From contig CAKQPS010000002.1 in the NCBI GenBank assembly GCA_934270475.1, positions 124,001 to 188,000 of the forward strand: a DNA stretch of 64,000 nt, written 5' to 3'. This document shows positions 33,418 through 42,361 of the stretch, in pieces. Both the position numbers and the translations under genes were made by a program. The notes under the pieces are model-generated. The model had not been told where the DNA came from, searched no databases, and was given only the letters and a program-made list of their open reading frames with translations. The DNA is from an uncultured Alphaproteobacteria bacterium (GTDB taxonomy: Bacteria > Pseudomonadota > Alphaproteobacteria > RF32 > CAG-239). The number at the start of each line of letters is the position of its first letter. Position 1 is the stretch's first letter.

Positions 33418-34164
33418 TTATAGTGAGAAATTATCGCCCAAATATACTTTGCGCACTTCTTCATTGGCAACGATTTCGTCAGGCGTTCCTTCCATCAGAA
33501 CCGTACCACCATGCAAAATATATGCCCTGTCAATAATATCCAAAGTTTCACGCACGTTGTGGTCGGTAATCAGCACGCCCAAGCCGCGGTTTTTCAGCTG
33601 CGACACCAAAGTTCTGATTTCTCCCACCGCAATAGGGTCAATACCCGCCAAAGGTTCGTCCAGCAAAATAAAGCTCGGCTTGCTGGCCAAAGCACGGGCA
33701 ATTTCCAAACGGCGGCGCTCACCGCCGGACAATGCCAATGCCGGAGATTTGCGCAAGTGGGCAATCGAAAACTCGCTCAAAAGCTCTTCCAGCATATTTT
33801 CCTGCTCGTTTTCATCTTCTATTACAATTTGCAAAATAGCCTTAATATTATCTTCAACGCTCAAAGTACGGAAAATAGAAGCCTCCTGCGGCAAATAGCC
33901 AATACCCATGCGGGCGCGTTTATACATCGGCATATCCGTAATATCCTTGCCGCCCACATACACATCGCCGTAATCAGGAGTTATCAAACCGGTAACACAG
34001 TAAAAGCAGGTGGTTTTTCCGGCGCCGTTAGGTCCGAGCAAGCCGACAGCCTCGCCTTTTTTAACATGTAGCGACACATTTTTCAGCACCGTGCGTTTTT
34101 TATATTTTTTGCCGATGTTGAAAATTTCCAGCTCTTCGGTTTCATTTGTCTGATTTTTTACCAT
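33418..34164 (-). CDS. lptB: LPS export ABC transporter ATPase LptB
   Basis: Cytoplasmic ATPase of LptB2FG, which extracts LPS from the inner membrane. The 248 aa have Walker A GPNGAGKTT, the ABC signature LSGGERRRLEIARAL, Walker B FILLDEPLAGIDP and the switch histidine in TDHNVRETL. Its start overlaps the end of the lptC-lptA fusion gene by 23 bases, pointing to translational coupling. Confidence 0.97.
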   Translation of the reverse strand: MVKNQTNETEELEIFNIGKKYKKRTVLKNVSLHVKKGEAVGLLGPNGAGKTTCFYCVTGLITPDYGDVYVGGKDITDMPMYKRARMGIGYLPQEASIFRTLSVEDNIKAILQIVIEDENEQENMLEELLSEFSIAHLRKSPALALSGGERRRLEIARALASKPSFILLDEPLAGIDPIAVGEIRTLVSQLKNRGLGVLITDHNVRETLDIIDRAYILHGGTVLMEGTPDEIVANEEVRKVYLGDNFSL

Positions 34165-35203
34165 TTTCCGATTTCCTTTTGCTGTAAAACGTACCGGTAA
34201 TTCTACCGCCTGTTTTTTTGTTTCCGCTAATTGTACTTATTTGAGTTTGCAAATCTGTTTCGGCTTTGCTGCCGTTGATAACATTACCCTGCTGCTCTAT
34301 TGTTACTTTTCCCAGCAGCTCGACTTTTGAGGTTTTGGGATTATAAACTCCTTTATCTCCGTAAGCCTTTCCTTTGGGAGTAACAATGCGCACATTGCCA
34401 TAAGCTTCGGCTTTTTGCAGCTCGTTAGAAGTATTGTAAAAAGCAATTACTTTATCTGCGTATAAAATATTGTCGCCCTGCCGGATAATTACATTGCCCA
34501 AAGAAATGCTTTTATGCGCATTTTCAAAATAGCGGGTTTCCTTTTCCGCTGTCAGCGTGCCTTGTGAAGTTGTAACAATATGCTTGCCTTTCAGCACCAA
34601 AATATTGTCCAGCTTAAAAAACTCAAAACCCTGCGCCTCTAAATCGCCCCAAGTTCCTTCGGCGTTGATGCGGCTGCTGCCGTAGCCATAGTTTTTGTTA
34701 AAATCATAATCCGCTTCTTCGGTAGTTATTTTATTTTTATTTTCATCTGTTGCCACAACCTGTTCGCGCAGCTTTAAGATTCCGGCGTCCTGATTAAAAA
34801 ATCCGGTTTTAGAAAGAATATTGATAATTCCTTTCGCCGAGGCAATTTCCGCTTTAGGGTTATTTATTTTAACTTCTTTGGTTCCAGGAGCCAATTCATC
34901 TACGCTGTCGGCGATAATTTTGCTGACGCGGTTGGCGGCATCGGTTGCGTAATAAACAGTTTGCTCAATATGCAGCTTTTCCATTTCATTTTTACGCGGA
35001 ACGGTTATATCATCTTGCAAATCCACGCTTTTTTTGATGTTCGGCATAACCACCATCACACCGAGAATCGCCGCTGCCAAACACGGAAATCCCAGTTTGA
35101 CAAAGCGCAGCCACACCGATGTTTTAGGTTTGTCATCAGGCTTGGCATTTTCAAAGGGACGCTTGCCGTCAAAATAGTCATCTATTTTGTGCGAATCAAA
35201 CAT
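34142..35203 (-). CDS. LptC-LptA fusion protein (LPS transport bridge)
   Basis: Periplasmic LPS bridge components joined in one 353-aa chain. Residues 35-53 form a membrane anchor after a polar N-terminus, as in LptC. Residues about 70-210 are an LptC-type beta-jellyroll (GIINILSKTGFFNQD ... YGYGSSRINAEGTWGDLEAQGFEF). Residues about 215-330 are an LptA/OstA-type jellyroll (SLGNVIIRQGDNILYADKVIAFY ... AYGNVRIVTPKGKAYGDKGVYN ... ELLGKVTIEQQGN). In most Gram-negatives these are two genes. The gene lies between kdsD and lptB, exactly where separate lptC and lptA would be. No stop, frameshift or second start is needed to read it through. Confidence 0.85.
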   Translation of the reverse strand: MFDSHKIDDYFDGKRPFENAKPDDKPKTSVWLRFVKLGFPCLAAAILGVMVVMPNIKKSVDLQDDITVPRKNEMEKLHIEQTVYYATDAANRVSKIIADSVDELAPGTKEVKINNPKAEIASAKGIINILSKTGFFNQDAGILKLREQVVATDENKNKITTEEADYDFNKNYGYGSSRINAEGTWGDLEAQGFEFFKLDNILVLKGKHIVTTSQGTLTAEKETRYFENAHKSISLGNVIIRQGDNILYADKVIAFYNTSNELQKAEAYGNVRIVTPKGKAYGDKGVYNPKTSKVELLGKVTIEQQGNVINGSKAETDLQTQISTISGNKKTGGRITGTFYSKRKSENGKKSDK

Positions 35204-35206
35204 TTA

Positions 35207-36172
35207 TCAGCTGGCTCCGGCTCTCAGGCAGTCATGAATGTGAATAAGCCCGATTGGCTTGGTTCCTTTAACCACAAACAAATTGGTAATTCCGCGACCG
35301 GTGTTGTTCATAACATTAACAGCTTCGGCAATTAACGCATCAGGTGAAATGGTTTTAGGATTTTTGGTCATAACTTTAGACACTTTTTCGCTGATTAAAT
35401 CCGGCGACATCCAGCGACGCAAGTCACCATCGGTAATTATTCCGATTAAATCGCCGTTATCGTTGACAATGCCGACGCAGCCAAGCATTTTTTCAGACAT
35501 CACAATCAAAGCATCCTGCATAATGGCATTGTCTTTAATTAAAGGCATTTCATCGCCGGCGTGCATTAAATCAGAAACATGGCGCAGAATAGAACCGAGT
35601 TTTCCGCCCGGATGGCGCAAATGGAAATCATCTTCGGTAAAGCCTTTGCGCACCACCAAATCGGCAGCCAGCACATCACCCAGCACCAAAGTGGCGGTAG
35701 TGGAAGAAGTCGGTGCCAATCCCAAAGGACAAGCCTCGCGATTTGTCGGCAGTTTCAAAATATAATTGCAATTTTTACCCAAAGAGCTTTCCGGATTTTT
35801 TGTAATGGCCACCAAAGGCACGCTAAAACGGCGGCAATATATCAAAATATCGGATAATTCTTTAGACTCGCCGCTGTTGGAAATGGCTATAACCGTGTCA
35901 TCTTTAGTTATCATACCCAAGTCGCCGTGGCTGGCTTCACCCGGATGTAAAAAGAACGCCGGAGTACCGGTTGATGCAAATGTAGCAGCAATCTTACGAC
36001 CGATATGCCCTGATTTTCCCATACCGGTAACAATCACGCGGCCTTTGGTTTTTTGCAAAACATCAACCACCGTCGTTAAATTTCCATCGAGCTCATTTTC
36101 CATAGCTTTTAATGCTTCTATTTCGCGGTCAATAGTTTGTTTTGCAACTTCTACATCTTTATTTTCAGTCAC
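35207..36172 (-). CDS. kdsD: Arabinose-5-phosphate isomerase (KdsD/KpsF)
   Basis: Converts ribulose 5-phosphate to arabinose 5-phosphate, the first step of Kdo synthesis for LPS. The 321 aa have an SIS sugar-isomerase domain (TGMGKSGHIGRKIAATFASTGTPAFFLHPGEASHGDLG; SNSGESKEL) followed by two CBS motifs (about residues 195-321). The longer frame reaches an ATG at 36202, but AAGGAG lies seven bases before a GTG at 36172, so GTG is preferred. The lptC-lptA gene starts three bases after its stop. Confidence 0.95.
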   Translation of the reverse strand: MTENKDVEVAKQTIDREIEALKAMENELDGNLTTVVDVLQKTKGRVIVTGMGKSGHIGRKIAATFASTGTPAFFLHPGEASHGDLGMITKDDTVIAISNSGESKELSDILIYCRRFSVPLVAITKNPESSLGKNCNYILKLPTNREACPLGLAPTSSTTATLVLGDVLAADLVVRKGFTEDDFHLRHPGGKLGSILRHVSDLMHAGDEMPLIKDNAIMQDALIVMSEKMLGCVGIVNDNGDLIGIITDGDLRRWMSPDLISEKVSKVMTKNPKTISPDALIAEAVNVMNNTGRGITNLFVVKGTKPIGLIHIHDCLRAGAS

Positions 36173-36255
36173 GATAATCTCCTTGTAAAAAAGTTTTCTC
36201 ATATAATAAAATTTTTGTCTGCAAATTCAAGATATTTTTCTTTTTTATGCCCTTA

Positions 36256-36711
36256 TCAGGCTTTTTGTTCCCATTTTCCGCTATTATTCTGCTGCCAGTA
36301 ATAAACTTCGCAGCCTGAATTTTTAAAATTTTTCCACAAGAACCGCGCCTGTTGCAAAGCCGTTTCGGAATTACCGTCAAAAATATTAAACACACGTTCA
36401 TAGTTTTGCAAATTCTGAATATTTTCTTCAGCTCCGTCTACTAAAAATAAGAAAGCCGCGCCATTCGGATTATCTGAATCCGCCGAAAGCCATATCGGTT
36501 GTTGTTCGGCAAAGCCGTCTTTTTTGGAACCGTGAGGCAAAAAACTTTCATCATTATATGTCCATAGCAGCGAATTGATAAATTCAACACGCTCTTCCGT
36601 TCCAACTTTTATTTTTATGCGTTTGCCCGTAGAATATGCCTTTTGCAAAAGCAGCGGCAAAACCTCGTCCAATGTTTTTTTCTGCAGATGATAAAAATCT
36701 ACTCGCGTCAT
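36256..36711 (-). CDS. holC: DNA polymerase III chi subunit
   Basis: Clamp-loader-associated subunit that contacts single-strand binding protein. The 151 aa match the family (TRVDFYHLQKKTLDEVLPLLLQKAYSTGKRI; ERVEFINSLLWTYNDESFLPHG; ERVFNIFDGNSETALQQAR). It overlaps the last base of the protease gene upstream. Confidence 0.93.
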   Translation of the reverse strand: MTRVDFYHLQKKTLDEVLPLLLQKAYSTGKRIKIKVGTEERVEFINSLLWTYNDESFLPHGSKKDGFAEQQPIWLSADSDNPNGAAFLFLVDGAEENIQNLQNYERVFNIFDGNSETALQQARFLWKNFKNSGCEVYYWQQNNSGKWEQKA

Positions 36712-38009
36712 TATTTAGCCTTTACCTGTAAAGAAACGCCGTAAGCGCCTTCGCTGTCTTTTAATTGCAGCAGCAGCGCGTTATTTTTTGCCTGTTTTAT
36801 TTTTCCGCGCATATCCTCAATACCGAAAATCGGCTTGCCGCCGGCGGCTATAACCCGATCGCCGATTTTAATTCCCTTTTCTTCAGCTTCCGAATTGGCT
36901 GATACATTAGTAATTGCCAATTCTTTGGTACTTTCATCATAGTATGCGGCAAAACCTAAAGCTTCAAAATCCACCGCTTTGCCGATTTTATATTTATCCA
37001 AGCCAAGTTCCTCAAAGCTGCGCATCGGAACACTGACCAGCTGCTCCTTACCGATTTTAGTTTCAAGCGGTGCATTTTTTATGGTAACTTTGGTTTCAAA
37101 GACCTTGCCGTCACGGCTGAATTGCAGCGGCACGACAGTTTCCGGAGCTAATTTTGCCACATCTAAGGAAAATAAACGAGGATTTTTAAGGCTGATATTA
37201 CCAAACGCCAAAATTTTATCGCCTACTTTTAATCCGGCGGCAGAAGCTGGTGAATTTTCGGTCATTGCCGAAATAACCAAAGCATTTTCATTTTTTCCGC
37301 CTTTAACGCGCACATTCTGCACGGCAACGCCCAACCAGCCGCGAATCACTTTGCCATGCTGTTTTAATTGGCTCACTACCCACTTTACCACATTTGACGG
37401 AGTAGCAAAACCAACGCCGGCATTTTTACCGTCTTCCGAAAAAATCGCAGTGTTCATACCAATAATTTTACCTTCCATATTGAACAGCGGTCCTCCGGAG
37501 TTGCCTTGATTGATTGCGGCGTCGGTCTGCAAAAAGTTATCATATTGCCCTTTGTCAATATCCCTTTCTTTTGCCGAGATAATTCCCAAAGACACACTAT
37601 TGCCCAGCCCGAAAGGATTGCCGATGGCAAATACGGAATTTCCAACACGTATAGCGTCCGAATCGCCGAAATGTCCTGCTTCTAAATTAAGAGGCTCTTG
37701 AACTTTCAGCAAAGCGATGTCTGTTTTTTCATCAATTCCGACCAATTTGGCGGCAAAACTTTCGCCGTCCGGCGTCTGCACGGTAATTTTTTGCGCATTT
37801 TCCATTACATGAGCATTGGTAACCACATAGCCGTCGGCGCTGATAATAATGCCCGCCCCTAAAGCCTGCTCGTCATCGCTGACATCAACTGCAATGCTCA
37901 CGACCGACGGATTAACCTCTTCAATCACATCTTCAAGCAGCCGCTGTTCTGCGTATGCCGGCAAAGCCAGCACAACAGCAAACAAAAATGCCACAAAAAA
38001 CTTTTGCAT
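36711..38009 (-). CDS. DegP/DegQ-type periplasmic serine protease
   Basis: Periplasmic quality-control protease/chaperone. The 432 aa have a Sec signal peptide (cleavage after A20, AYA), a trypsin-like domain with the full triad H67 (TNAHV), D97 (KTDIALL) and S171 (GNSGGP), and two PDZ domains (about 235-330 and 345-432). It is downstream of hflC by four bases, the hflK-hflC-deg arrangement common in alphaproteobacteria. I cannot separate DegP from DegQ by sequence alone. Confidence 0.94.
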   Translation of the reverse strand: MQKFFVAFLFAVVLALPAYAEQRLLEDVIEEVNPSVVSIAVDVSDDEQALGAGIIISADGYVVTNAHVMENAQKITVQTPDGESFAAKLVGIDEKTDIALLKVQEPLNLEAGHFGDSDAIRVGNSVFAIGNPFGLGNSVSLGIISAKERDIDKGQYDNFLQTDAAINQGNSGGPLFNMEGKIIGMNTAIFSEDGKNAGVGFATPSNVVKWVVSQLKQHGKVIRGWLGVAVQNVRVKGGKNENALVISAMTENSPASAAGLKVGDKILAFGNISLKNPRLFSLDVAKLAPETVVPLQFSRDGKVFETKVTIKNAPLETKIGKEQLVSVPMRSFEELGLDKYKIGKAVDFEALGFAAYYDESTKELAITNVSANSEAEEKGIKIGDRVIAAGGKPIFGIEDMRGKIKQAKNNALLLQLKDSEGAYGVSLQVKAK

Positions 38010-38013
38010 ATTT

Positions 38014-38883
38014 TTACTTTCTCATTGTTGCATTAAAATATTTGAAAAACTGCGAATCCGGCGACAAAACAAAAGAAGTTTCGGCATCGCCCAAAGATTT
38101 GCGATAGGCCTCAAGACTACGGTAGAACTCATAAAATTCCACGTCCTGCCCCACGATTTTGTTCCAAATCGCCACCGTCTCTTTATCGCCTTCACCGCGT
38201 AAAATCTGCGATTGTTTTTCGGCTTCCGCCACAATTATTGCCGCTTCTTTATCGGCAGTGGCGCGGATATTCTGCGCTTTTTGCTGACCTTTGGCGCGGA
38301 ACTCTTTAGCATCGCGCTGACGCTCGGTTTTCATACGCTCGTTAATTGCCTGCATAACTTCAATCGGCAAATCGGCACGGCGAATCCGCACATCTGCCAC
38401 ACTTACGCCTATCGCCTCCGCATCTTTTTTAACGGTTTTGCTGATATCAGCCATAATTTGCGTACGCTGCTGCGACAGCAATTCTGTCAAAGTAACACGT
38501 CCCAAAACCTTGCGCAAAGAAGAGTTGACAATTTCTTCCAGCTTGCTGCGGGCTTGAGTTTCGGTTTTTACGGTTTGATAAAATTTAAGCGGATCAACAA
38601 TTTGATAACGGGTAAAACTGTCAACGTCCAAACGCTTTTTATCATTCAAAACCACTTCTTGCGCCGGCGGGTCTAAATTGAGCAAACGGGTATCATAAAA
38701 CACCACATTTTGAATCAAAGGAATTTTGAATTTCAGCCCAGGTTCTTTTACCCAGCGCACCGGTTCGCCGAATTGCAGAACAATCGCCTGTTCCGGCTGG
38801 TAAACAATGTAGGTTGAACCCCAAATAATAGCAAGAGCCACAAGCCCTAAAAAAGTATATAACTGCGCTTTAAATAAACTCAT
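38014..38883 (-). CDS. hflC: HflC, FtsH-regulating band-7 protein
   Basis: Inner-membrane SPFH/band-7 protein that with HflK forms the cage around the FtsH protease. Length 289 aa: one N-terminal membrane helix (residues about 8-26), the band-7 domain (QPEQAIVLQFGEPVRWVKEPGLKFKIPLIQNV), then the long helical stalk (RMKTERQRDAKEFRAKGQQKAQNIRATADKEAAIIVAEAEKQSQILRG). It follows hflK by four bases. Confidence 0.96.
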   Translation of the reverse strand: MSLFKAQLYTFLGLVALAIIWGSTYIVYQPEQAIVLQFGEPVRWVKEPGLKFKIPLIQNVVFYDTRLLNLDPPAQEVVLNDKKRLDVDSFTRYQIVDPLKFYQTVKTETQARSKLEEIVNSSLRKVLGRVTLTELLSQQRTQIMADISKTVKKDAEAIGVSVADVRIRRADLPIEVMQAINERMKTERQRDAKEFRAKGQQKAQNIRATADKEAAIIVAEAEKQSQILRGEGDKETVAIWNKIVGQDVEFYEFYRSLEAYRKSLGDAETSFVLSPDSQFFKYFNATMRK

Positions 38884-38887
38884 TTTC

Positions 38888-39937
38888 TTAATCCTTTGTT
38901 TGCGGTTGCGGATTGTTCAGCTGTAAAACCGGCAGCAAATTGCCTTTTTGCGACGGATCGACAATCACTTTGTTAGACTTTTGCAAAACTTCTTCCAAAG
39001 CATCTAAATACATCTTTTTAACCGTCACATCTTTTCCGGCTTTGTATGCAGCATAAACCGAAGCGAATCTGTCAGCTTCACCTTGAGCTTTGTTAATCAT
39101 AGTTGCCTTATAAGCTTCCGCATCTTGCAGAATCTGCGCCGCTTTACCATGAGCTTTTGGCAAAACCTCATTACGATAGGCTTCCGCCTCATTTTTGAAA
39201 CGTTCCATATCCGCCTTGGCGCGCTGCACTTCATTAAAGGCGTCCACAACTTCTCTCGGCGGGTCGGCTTTTTGCAGTTTTACACGCACAATTTGGATTC
39301 CGGCGCCGAACTCATCTAAAACACGCTGCAACTCATCTTTGGTGTCATCTTCCACCTTGCCGCGGTCGCCGGTAATAATCGGCTGCATTTCCGATTGCCC
39401 GACAATTTCACGCAATACGGACTGCGCCGCCACACTAACAGTTACGTCAGGGCTGCGCATACTAAACAAATAATCCTTGGCGTCTTTAATTTTCCAAACA
39501 ATGGTCAAATTGATATCCACAATGTTTTCATCGCCGGTCAGCATATGGCTTTCCGTAAAAGCATTGTTGCGGTAGTCACGGTTTTCGCCTGAACCGAGAT
39601 TGATACTGCGTTCCTGCGTTACATTGACTTTTATCACATCTTCTATCGGATACGGCAGATGATAATGCAAACCGGCATCGGTGGTGTCGACATAGCGACC
39701 GAAACGCAAAACCACGCCCTGCTCGCTCGGCTGTACCTGATAGAATCCGGACGCCAGCCACAATGCCGCCAAAAGCATAAGCGCATATTTTAGCCAGCCG
39801 CCAAAGTTATCTTTTGAACCTTGCATATTGGCAATTTTGCTAAAATCTACAATTTTGTTTTTCTTAAACATTTCACCGCCTAAAGACCAGCCGTCTTCAT
39901 CGCCGCCGTTATCCCATGGATTTATTTTTTTTACCAT
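38888..39937 (-). CDS. hflK: HflK, FtsH-regulating band-7 protein
   Basis: Partner of HflC. The 349 aa start with the family's NPWDNGG motif, a membrane helix at about 50-68, a band-7 domain (VQPSEQGVVLRFGRYVDTTDAGLHYHLPYPIE), and a helical region ending in a proline/glutamine-rich tail. Transcription diverges from mrp across a 100-base gap. Confidence 0.96.
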   Translation of the reverse strand: MVKKINPWDNGGDEDGWSLGGEMFKKNKIVDFSKIANMQGSKDNFGGWLKYALMLLAALWLASGFYQVQPSEQGVVLRFGRYVDTTDAGLHYHLPYPIEDVIKVNVTQERSINLGSGENRDYRNNAFTESHMLTGDENIVDINLTIVWKIKDAKDYLFSMRSPDVTVSVAAQSVLREIVGQSEMQPIITGDRGKVEDDTKDELQRVLDEFGAGIQIVRVKLQKADPPREVVDAFNEVQRAKADMERFKNEAEAYRNEVLPKAHGKAAQILQDAEAYKATMINKAQGEADRFASVYAAYKAGKDVTVKKMYLDALEEVLQKSNKVIVDPSQKGNLLPVLQLNNPQPQTKD

Positions 39938-39965
39938 CGTTTTTCCTTTTTATTTTAAATAATTC

Positions 39966-39994
39966 TTGCAATAAGATAGCCTACATATTAGATA
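39966..39994 (+). promoter_or_regulatory. Candidate promoter of mrp
   Basis: TTGCAA (39966-39971), a 17-base spacer, TAGATA (39989-39994), 45 bases before the mrp start. Confidence 0.5.
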
Positions 39995-40038
39995 AAAACA
40001 ATTAAGGAACAATGAATATCCACACTATGGAGATAATA

Positions 40039-41037
40039 ATGACACCTGATGAAATCAAAAATATCTGCAATAAATTCTATCCGGCAGAAAATATATCCGA
40101 TATTAAAGAACTGGGAAACCGTGTGATTATTGAGTTTAAAGACTTAGCCGAGAATCCCAGCGTAACCGCAGATTTAAAGCAAGAATTATCGGCTGTGCTG
40201 CCGGATAAAAAAATCTCCGTGGTGTTTGTGGAAGATAAAAACGCCAATCTCGGCACCAATGCTATTGCCAAATGGCAGCTGCCAACGGTTAAAAAAATTA
40301 TCGGCGTGGCGTCCGGCAAAGGCGGGGTAGGCAAATCGACCACCGCCGTAAACTTAGCCTTGGCTTTGGCGCATGAAGGCAAAAAAGTGGCTTTAGTAGA
40401 CGCGGATATTTACGGTCCTTCAATTCCGACAATGCTGGGCTATGAAGGACAGCCGCTGCTTTCGGACGACGGGCAAACCTTCAATCCGTTTGAAACTTAT
40501 GGTATAAAATCAATTTCCATCGGCTCGTTAATCAACCGCGACACGCCGATAATTTGGCGCGGGGTTAAAATAAGCGGCGCCTTAGAGCAGTTGATGACGC
40601 AAACCAACTGGGGCGAGATTGATATTATGGTTATTGATATGCCTCCTGGAACCGGTGATATTCAAATTACTTTGTCACAGCGCGTGGAAATGGACGGAGT
40701 GGTTATTGTTTCCACCCCGCAAGACATTGCTTTGATAGATGCCATTAAAGGCGTGAATATGTTTAAGAAAACCGGCACGCCGATTTTGGGCATTATCGAA
40801 AATATGAGTTATTTTATTTGCCCGTGCTGCGGCGAGCGGTCGGATATTTTTGGGCATGAAGGTGCTAAACAAACCGCCGAAAAAATGGGCGAAACCTTTT
40901 TAGGCGAAATTCCGCTGGATATGGCAATCCGTCAAAACGCCGATAAAGGCACACCGATTGTGGTTTCAGCACCGGATAGCCCGTATAGTCAGGCTTATTT
41001 GGATATTGCAAAGAAAATAATCCGGCGAATCGGATAA
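40039..41037 (+). CDS. Iron-sulfur cluster carrier Mrp/ApbC
   Basis: P-loop ATPase that carries or assembles 4Fe-4S clusters in the cytoplasm. The 332 aa begin with a MIP18-like domain (TPDEIKNICNKFYPAEN). The deviant Walker A SGKGGVGKST follows at about 92-101, and the C-terminal CPCC cluster motif (YFICPCCGERS) is present. An in-frame ATG at 40012 exists; GGAG at 40029-40032 favours 40039. Stand-alone gene. Confidence 0.94.
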   Translation: MTPDEIKNICNKFYPAENISDIKELGNRVIIEFKDLAENPSVTADLKQELSAVLPDKKISVVFVEDKNANLGTNAIAKWQLPTVKKIIGVASGKGGVGKSTTAVNLALALAHEGKKVALVDADIYGPSIPTMLGYEGQPLLSDDGQTFNPFETYGIKSISIGSLINRDTPIIWRGVKISGALEQLMTQTNWGEIDIMVIDMPPGTGDIQITLSQRVEMDGVVIVSTPQDIALIDAIKGVNMFKKTGTPILGIIENMSYFICPCCGERSDIFGHEGAKQTAEKMGETFLGEIPLDMAIRQNADKGTPIVVSAPDSPYSQAYLDIAKKIIRRIG

Positions 41038-41385
41038 AATTGCATTGAAGTAAATTTCACTATTTATGACAAAATTGGGAAAATACTTAACAAATTTTAT
41101 AAGACTGATATATTACCCCGTATAGAGTTAATTATCATTATTGTTAAACTAAATTTTTTTAGATTATATCAATACTTGGACAACTTTTCCGTTGGGCAGA
41201 GAAAAATGCCAGAGACAAAGAAATCAGTGCAAACAACAGGGCTAGAAGCAACGGCGATGGATATTACTATTCGCCCAACAGCCATAGATTTGTAAAGACA
41301 AGACGGTACTAGCCAACGTAACTTCAGTATTAACAGACTGATATTAAAAAAATCCTTGCCACACAAAGCAAGGATTTTTTCTTTT
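41038..41385 (+). other. Gene-free region ending in a strong terminator (possible small RNA or tiny ORF)
   Basis: The mrp-rpmH gap is about 500 bases; this is its first part. GTTGGGC (41191-41197) is exactly complementary to GCCCAAC (41273-41279), and a very good terminator stands at 41347-41380, so a folded transcript of some 200 bases is plausible. The same region holds a 29-codon frame (ATG 41206 to TAA 41295, starting MPETKKSVQTTG) with only a weak GAG upstream. I do not recognise the RNA; it lacks the signatures of tmRNA, RNase P RNA or SRP RNA. Confidence 0.4.
41347..41382 (+). terminator. Rho-independent terminator upstream of rpmH
   Basis: A 13-bp perfect stem AAAAAATCCTTGC / GCAAGGATTTTTT around an eight-base loop, ending in T residues. 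It lies 310 bases after mrp and 60 before the rpmH promoter. Confidence 0.93.
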
Positions 41386-41441
41386 GGCTATTCAAACATT
41401 TTCTATTTTAGAAAACTGAGTCCGGTTTAGTAACTTTTTTA

Positions 41442-41470
41442 TTGACTTCAAGCAATTATACAGTTATAAA
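41442..41470 (+). promoter_or_regulatory. Promoter of rpmH-rnpA-yidD
   Basis: TTGACT (41442-41447), a 17-base spacer, TATAAA (41465-41470): the best promoter match in the window. The 65-base leader that follows has a small hairpin AGTCTGC / GCAGGCT (about 41492-41510). Confidence 0.75.
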
Positions 41471-41541
41471 AAAGGCGAAAATTACCGAGAGTCTGCATGG
41501 GGCAGGCTTTAAATAACTAATAATTAACCGGAGATTTTAAA

Positions 41542-41676
41542 ATGAAAAGAACTTATCAGCCAAGTAAATTGGTACGTACACGCCGCCACGGCTTTAGAAC
41601 TCGTATGGCAACTGTTAGCGGTCGCAAAGTATTAGCAGCCCGCAGAGCTAGAGGTCGTAAAAGAATTTCTGCTTAA
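41542..41676 (+). CDS. rpmH: 50S ribosomal protein L34
   Basis: 44-residue basic ribosomal protein, MKRTYQPSKLVRTRRHGF and later GRKVLAARRARGRKRISA, a textbook L34. GGAG lies eight to eleven bases before the ATG. rnpA begins ten bases after its stop, the usual order next to rnpA-yidD-yidC. Confidence 0.98.
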   Translation: MKRTYQPSKLVRTRRHGFRTRMATVSGRKVLAARRARGRKRISA

Positions 41677-41686
41677 AGTAGCAAAA

Positions 41687-42091
41687 ATGAGTGAATTTCT
41701 GATTCTGAAAAAAAGAAAAGATTTTCTCAGAGCCGCCAAGGACATCACTATGGTTTCTAAAAATGTGATGCTGCAGGCGGCTCGCCCTTTATCTGCCGAT
41801 ATTCCGGCAGAGGAAAACCGTAGAGCGCGAATCGGCTTTACGGCTACTAAGCGTTTGGGCAAAGCGCATATCCGCAACCGCACAAAACGCCGTCTGCGCG
41901 CTGTGGTGCGGGAAATCTATAAAAAATATGCTTTGGATAATGTTGACTATGTTTTGGTCGGGCGGTTTGATACTTGGTGCTGTCCGTTTGAAGATTTAAA
42001 GCGCGATGTTATCTGGACTTTCCGCAAAACTAACAAAATGATTCTGCAAGGGGATGAGAATGCTGAAAAAACTGCTCATTCTGCCGATTAA
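41687..42091 (+). CDS. rnpA: Ribonuclease P protein component
   Basis: Basic subunit that helps RNase P RNA bind pre-tRNA leaders. The 134 aa include FLILKKRKDFLRAAK, RIGFTATKRLGKAHIRNRTKRRLRAVVRE (the RNR motif) and DYVLVGR. The last 38 bases overlap yidD. Confidence 0.96.
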   Translation: MSEFLILKKRKDFLRAAKDITMVSKNVMLQAARPLSADIPAEENRRARIGFTATKRLGKAHIRNRTKRRLRAVVREIYKKYALDNVDYVLVGRFDTWCCPFEDLKRDVIWTFRKTNKMILQGDENAEKTAHSAD

Positions 42092-42299
42092 AATTTATCA
42101 GCTCTGCATTTCTCCTTGGTGTTCCGGCGTTTGTCGTTTCAGACCGACCTGCTCGCAATATATGATTGAAGCCATACAAATCCACGGTGTTTGCAAAGGA
42201 TTATATTTAGGAATAAAACGCATTTTGCGCTGCAATCCGTGGGGCGGCAGCGGCTTTGACCCTGTACCGCCGAAAGAAACAAAGCATAAGTCGCTATAA
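42054..42299 (+). CDS. yidD: Membrane protein insertion efficiency factor YidD
   Basis: 81-aa membrane-associated protein that assists YidC-dependent insertion. The conserved cysteine-rich core ISPWCSGVCRFRPTCSQY is followed by EAIQIHGVCKGLYLGIKRILRCNPWGGSGFDPVP. An ATG at 42060 is an alternative start; both overlap rnpA, suggesting coupling. Confidence 0.95.
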   Translation: MRMLKKLLILPIKIYQLCISPWCSGVCRFRPTCSQYMIEAIQIHGVCKGLYLGIKRILRCNPWGGSGFDPVPPKETKHKSL

Positions 42300-42361
42300 T
42301 CGCTTGCTTTTTGTACTATTTTATTTTAGATAGAAGAAGATTTATTTAATGGGAGTTTACT

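Noticed and set aside
41169..41366. 65-codon minus-strand frame between mrp and rpmH
   Set aside because: It covers a terminator hairpin and lacks a ribosome site; probably the antisense of a non-coding or tiny-ORF region.
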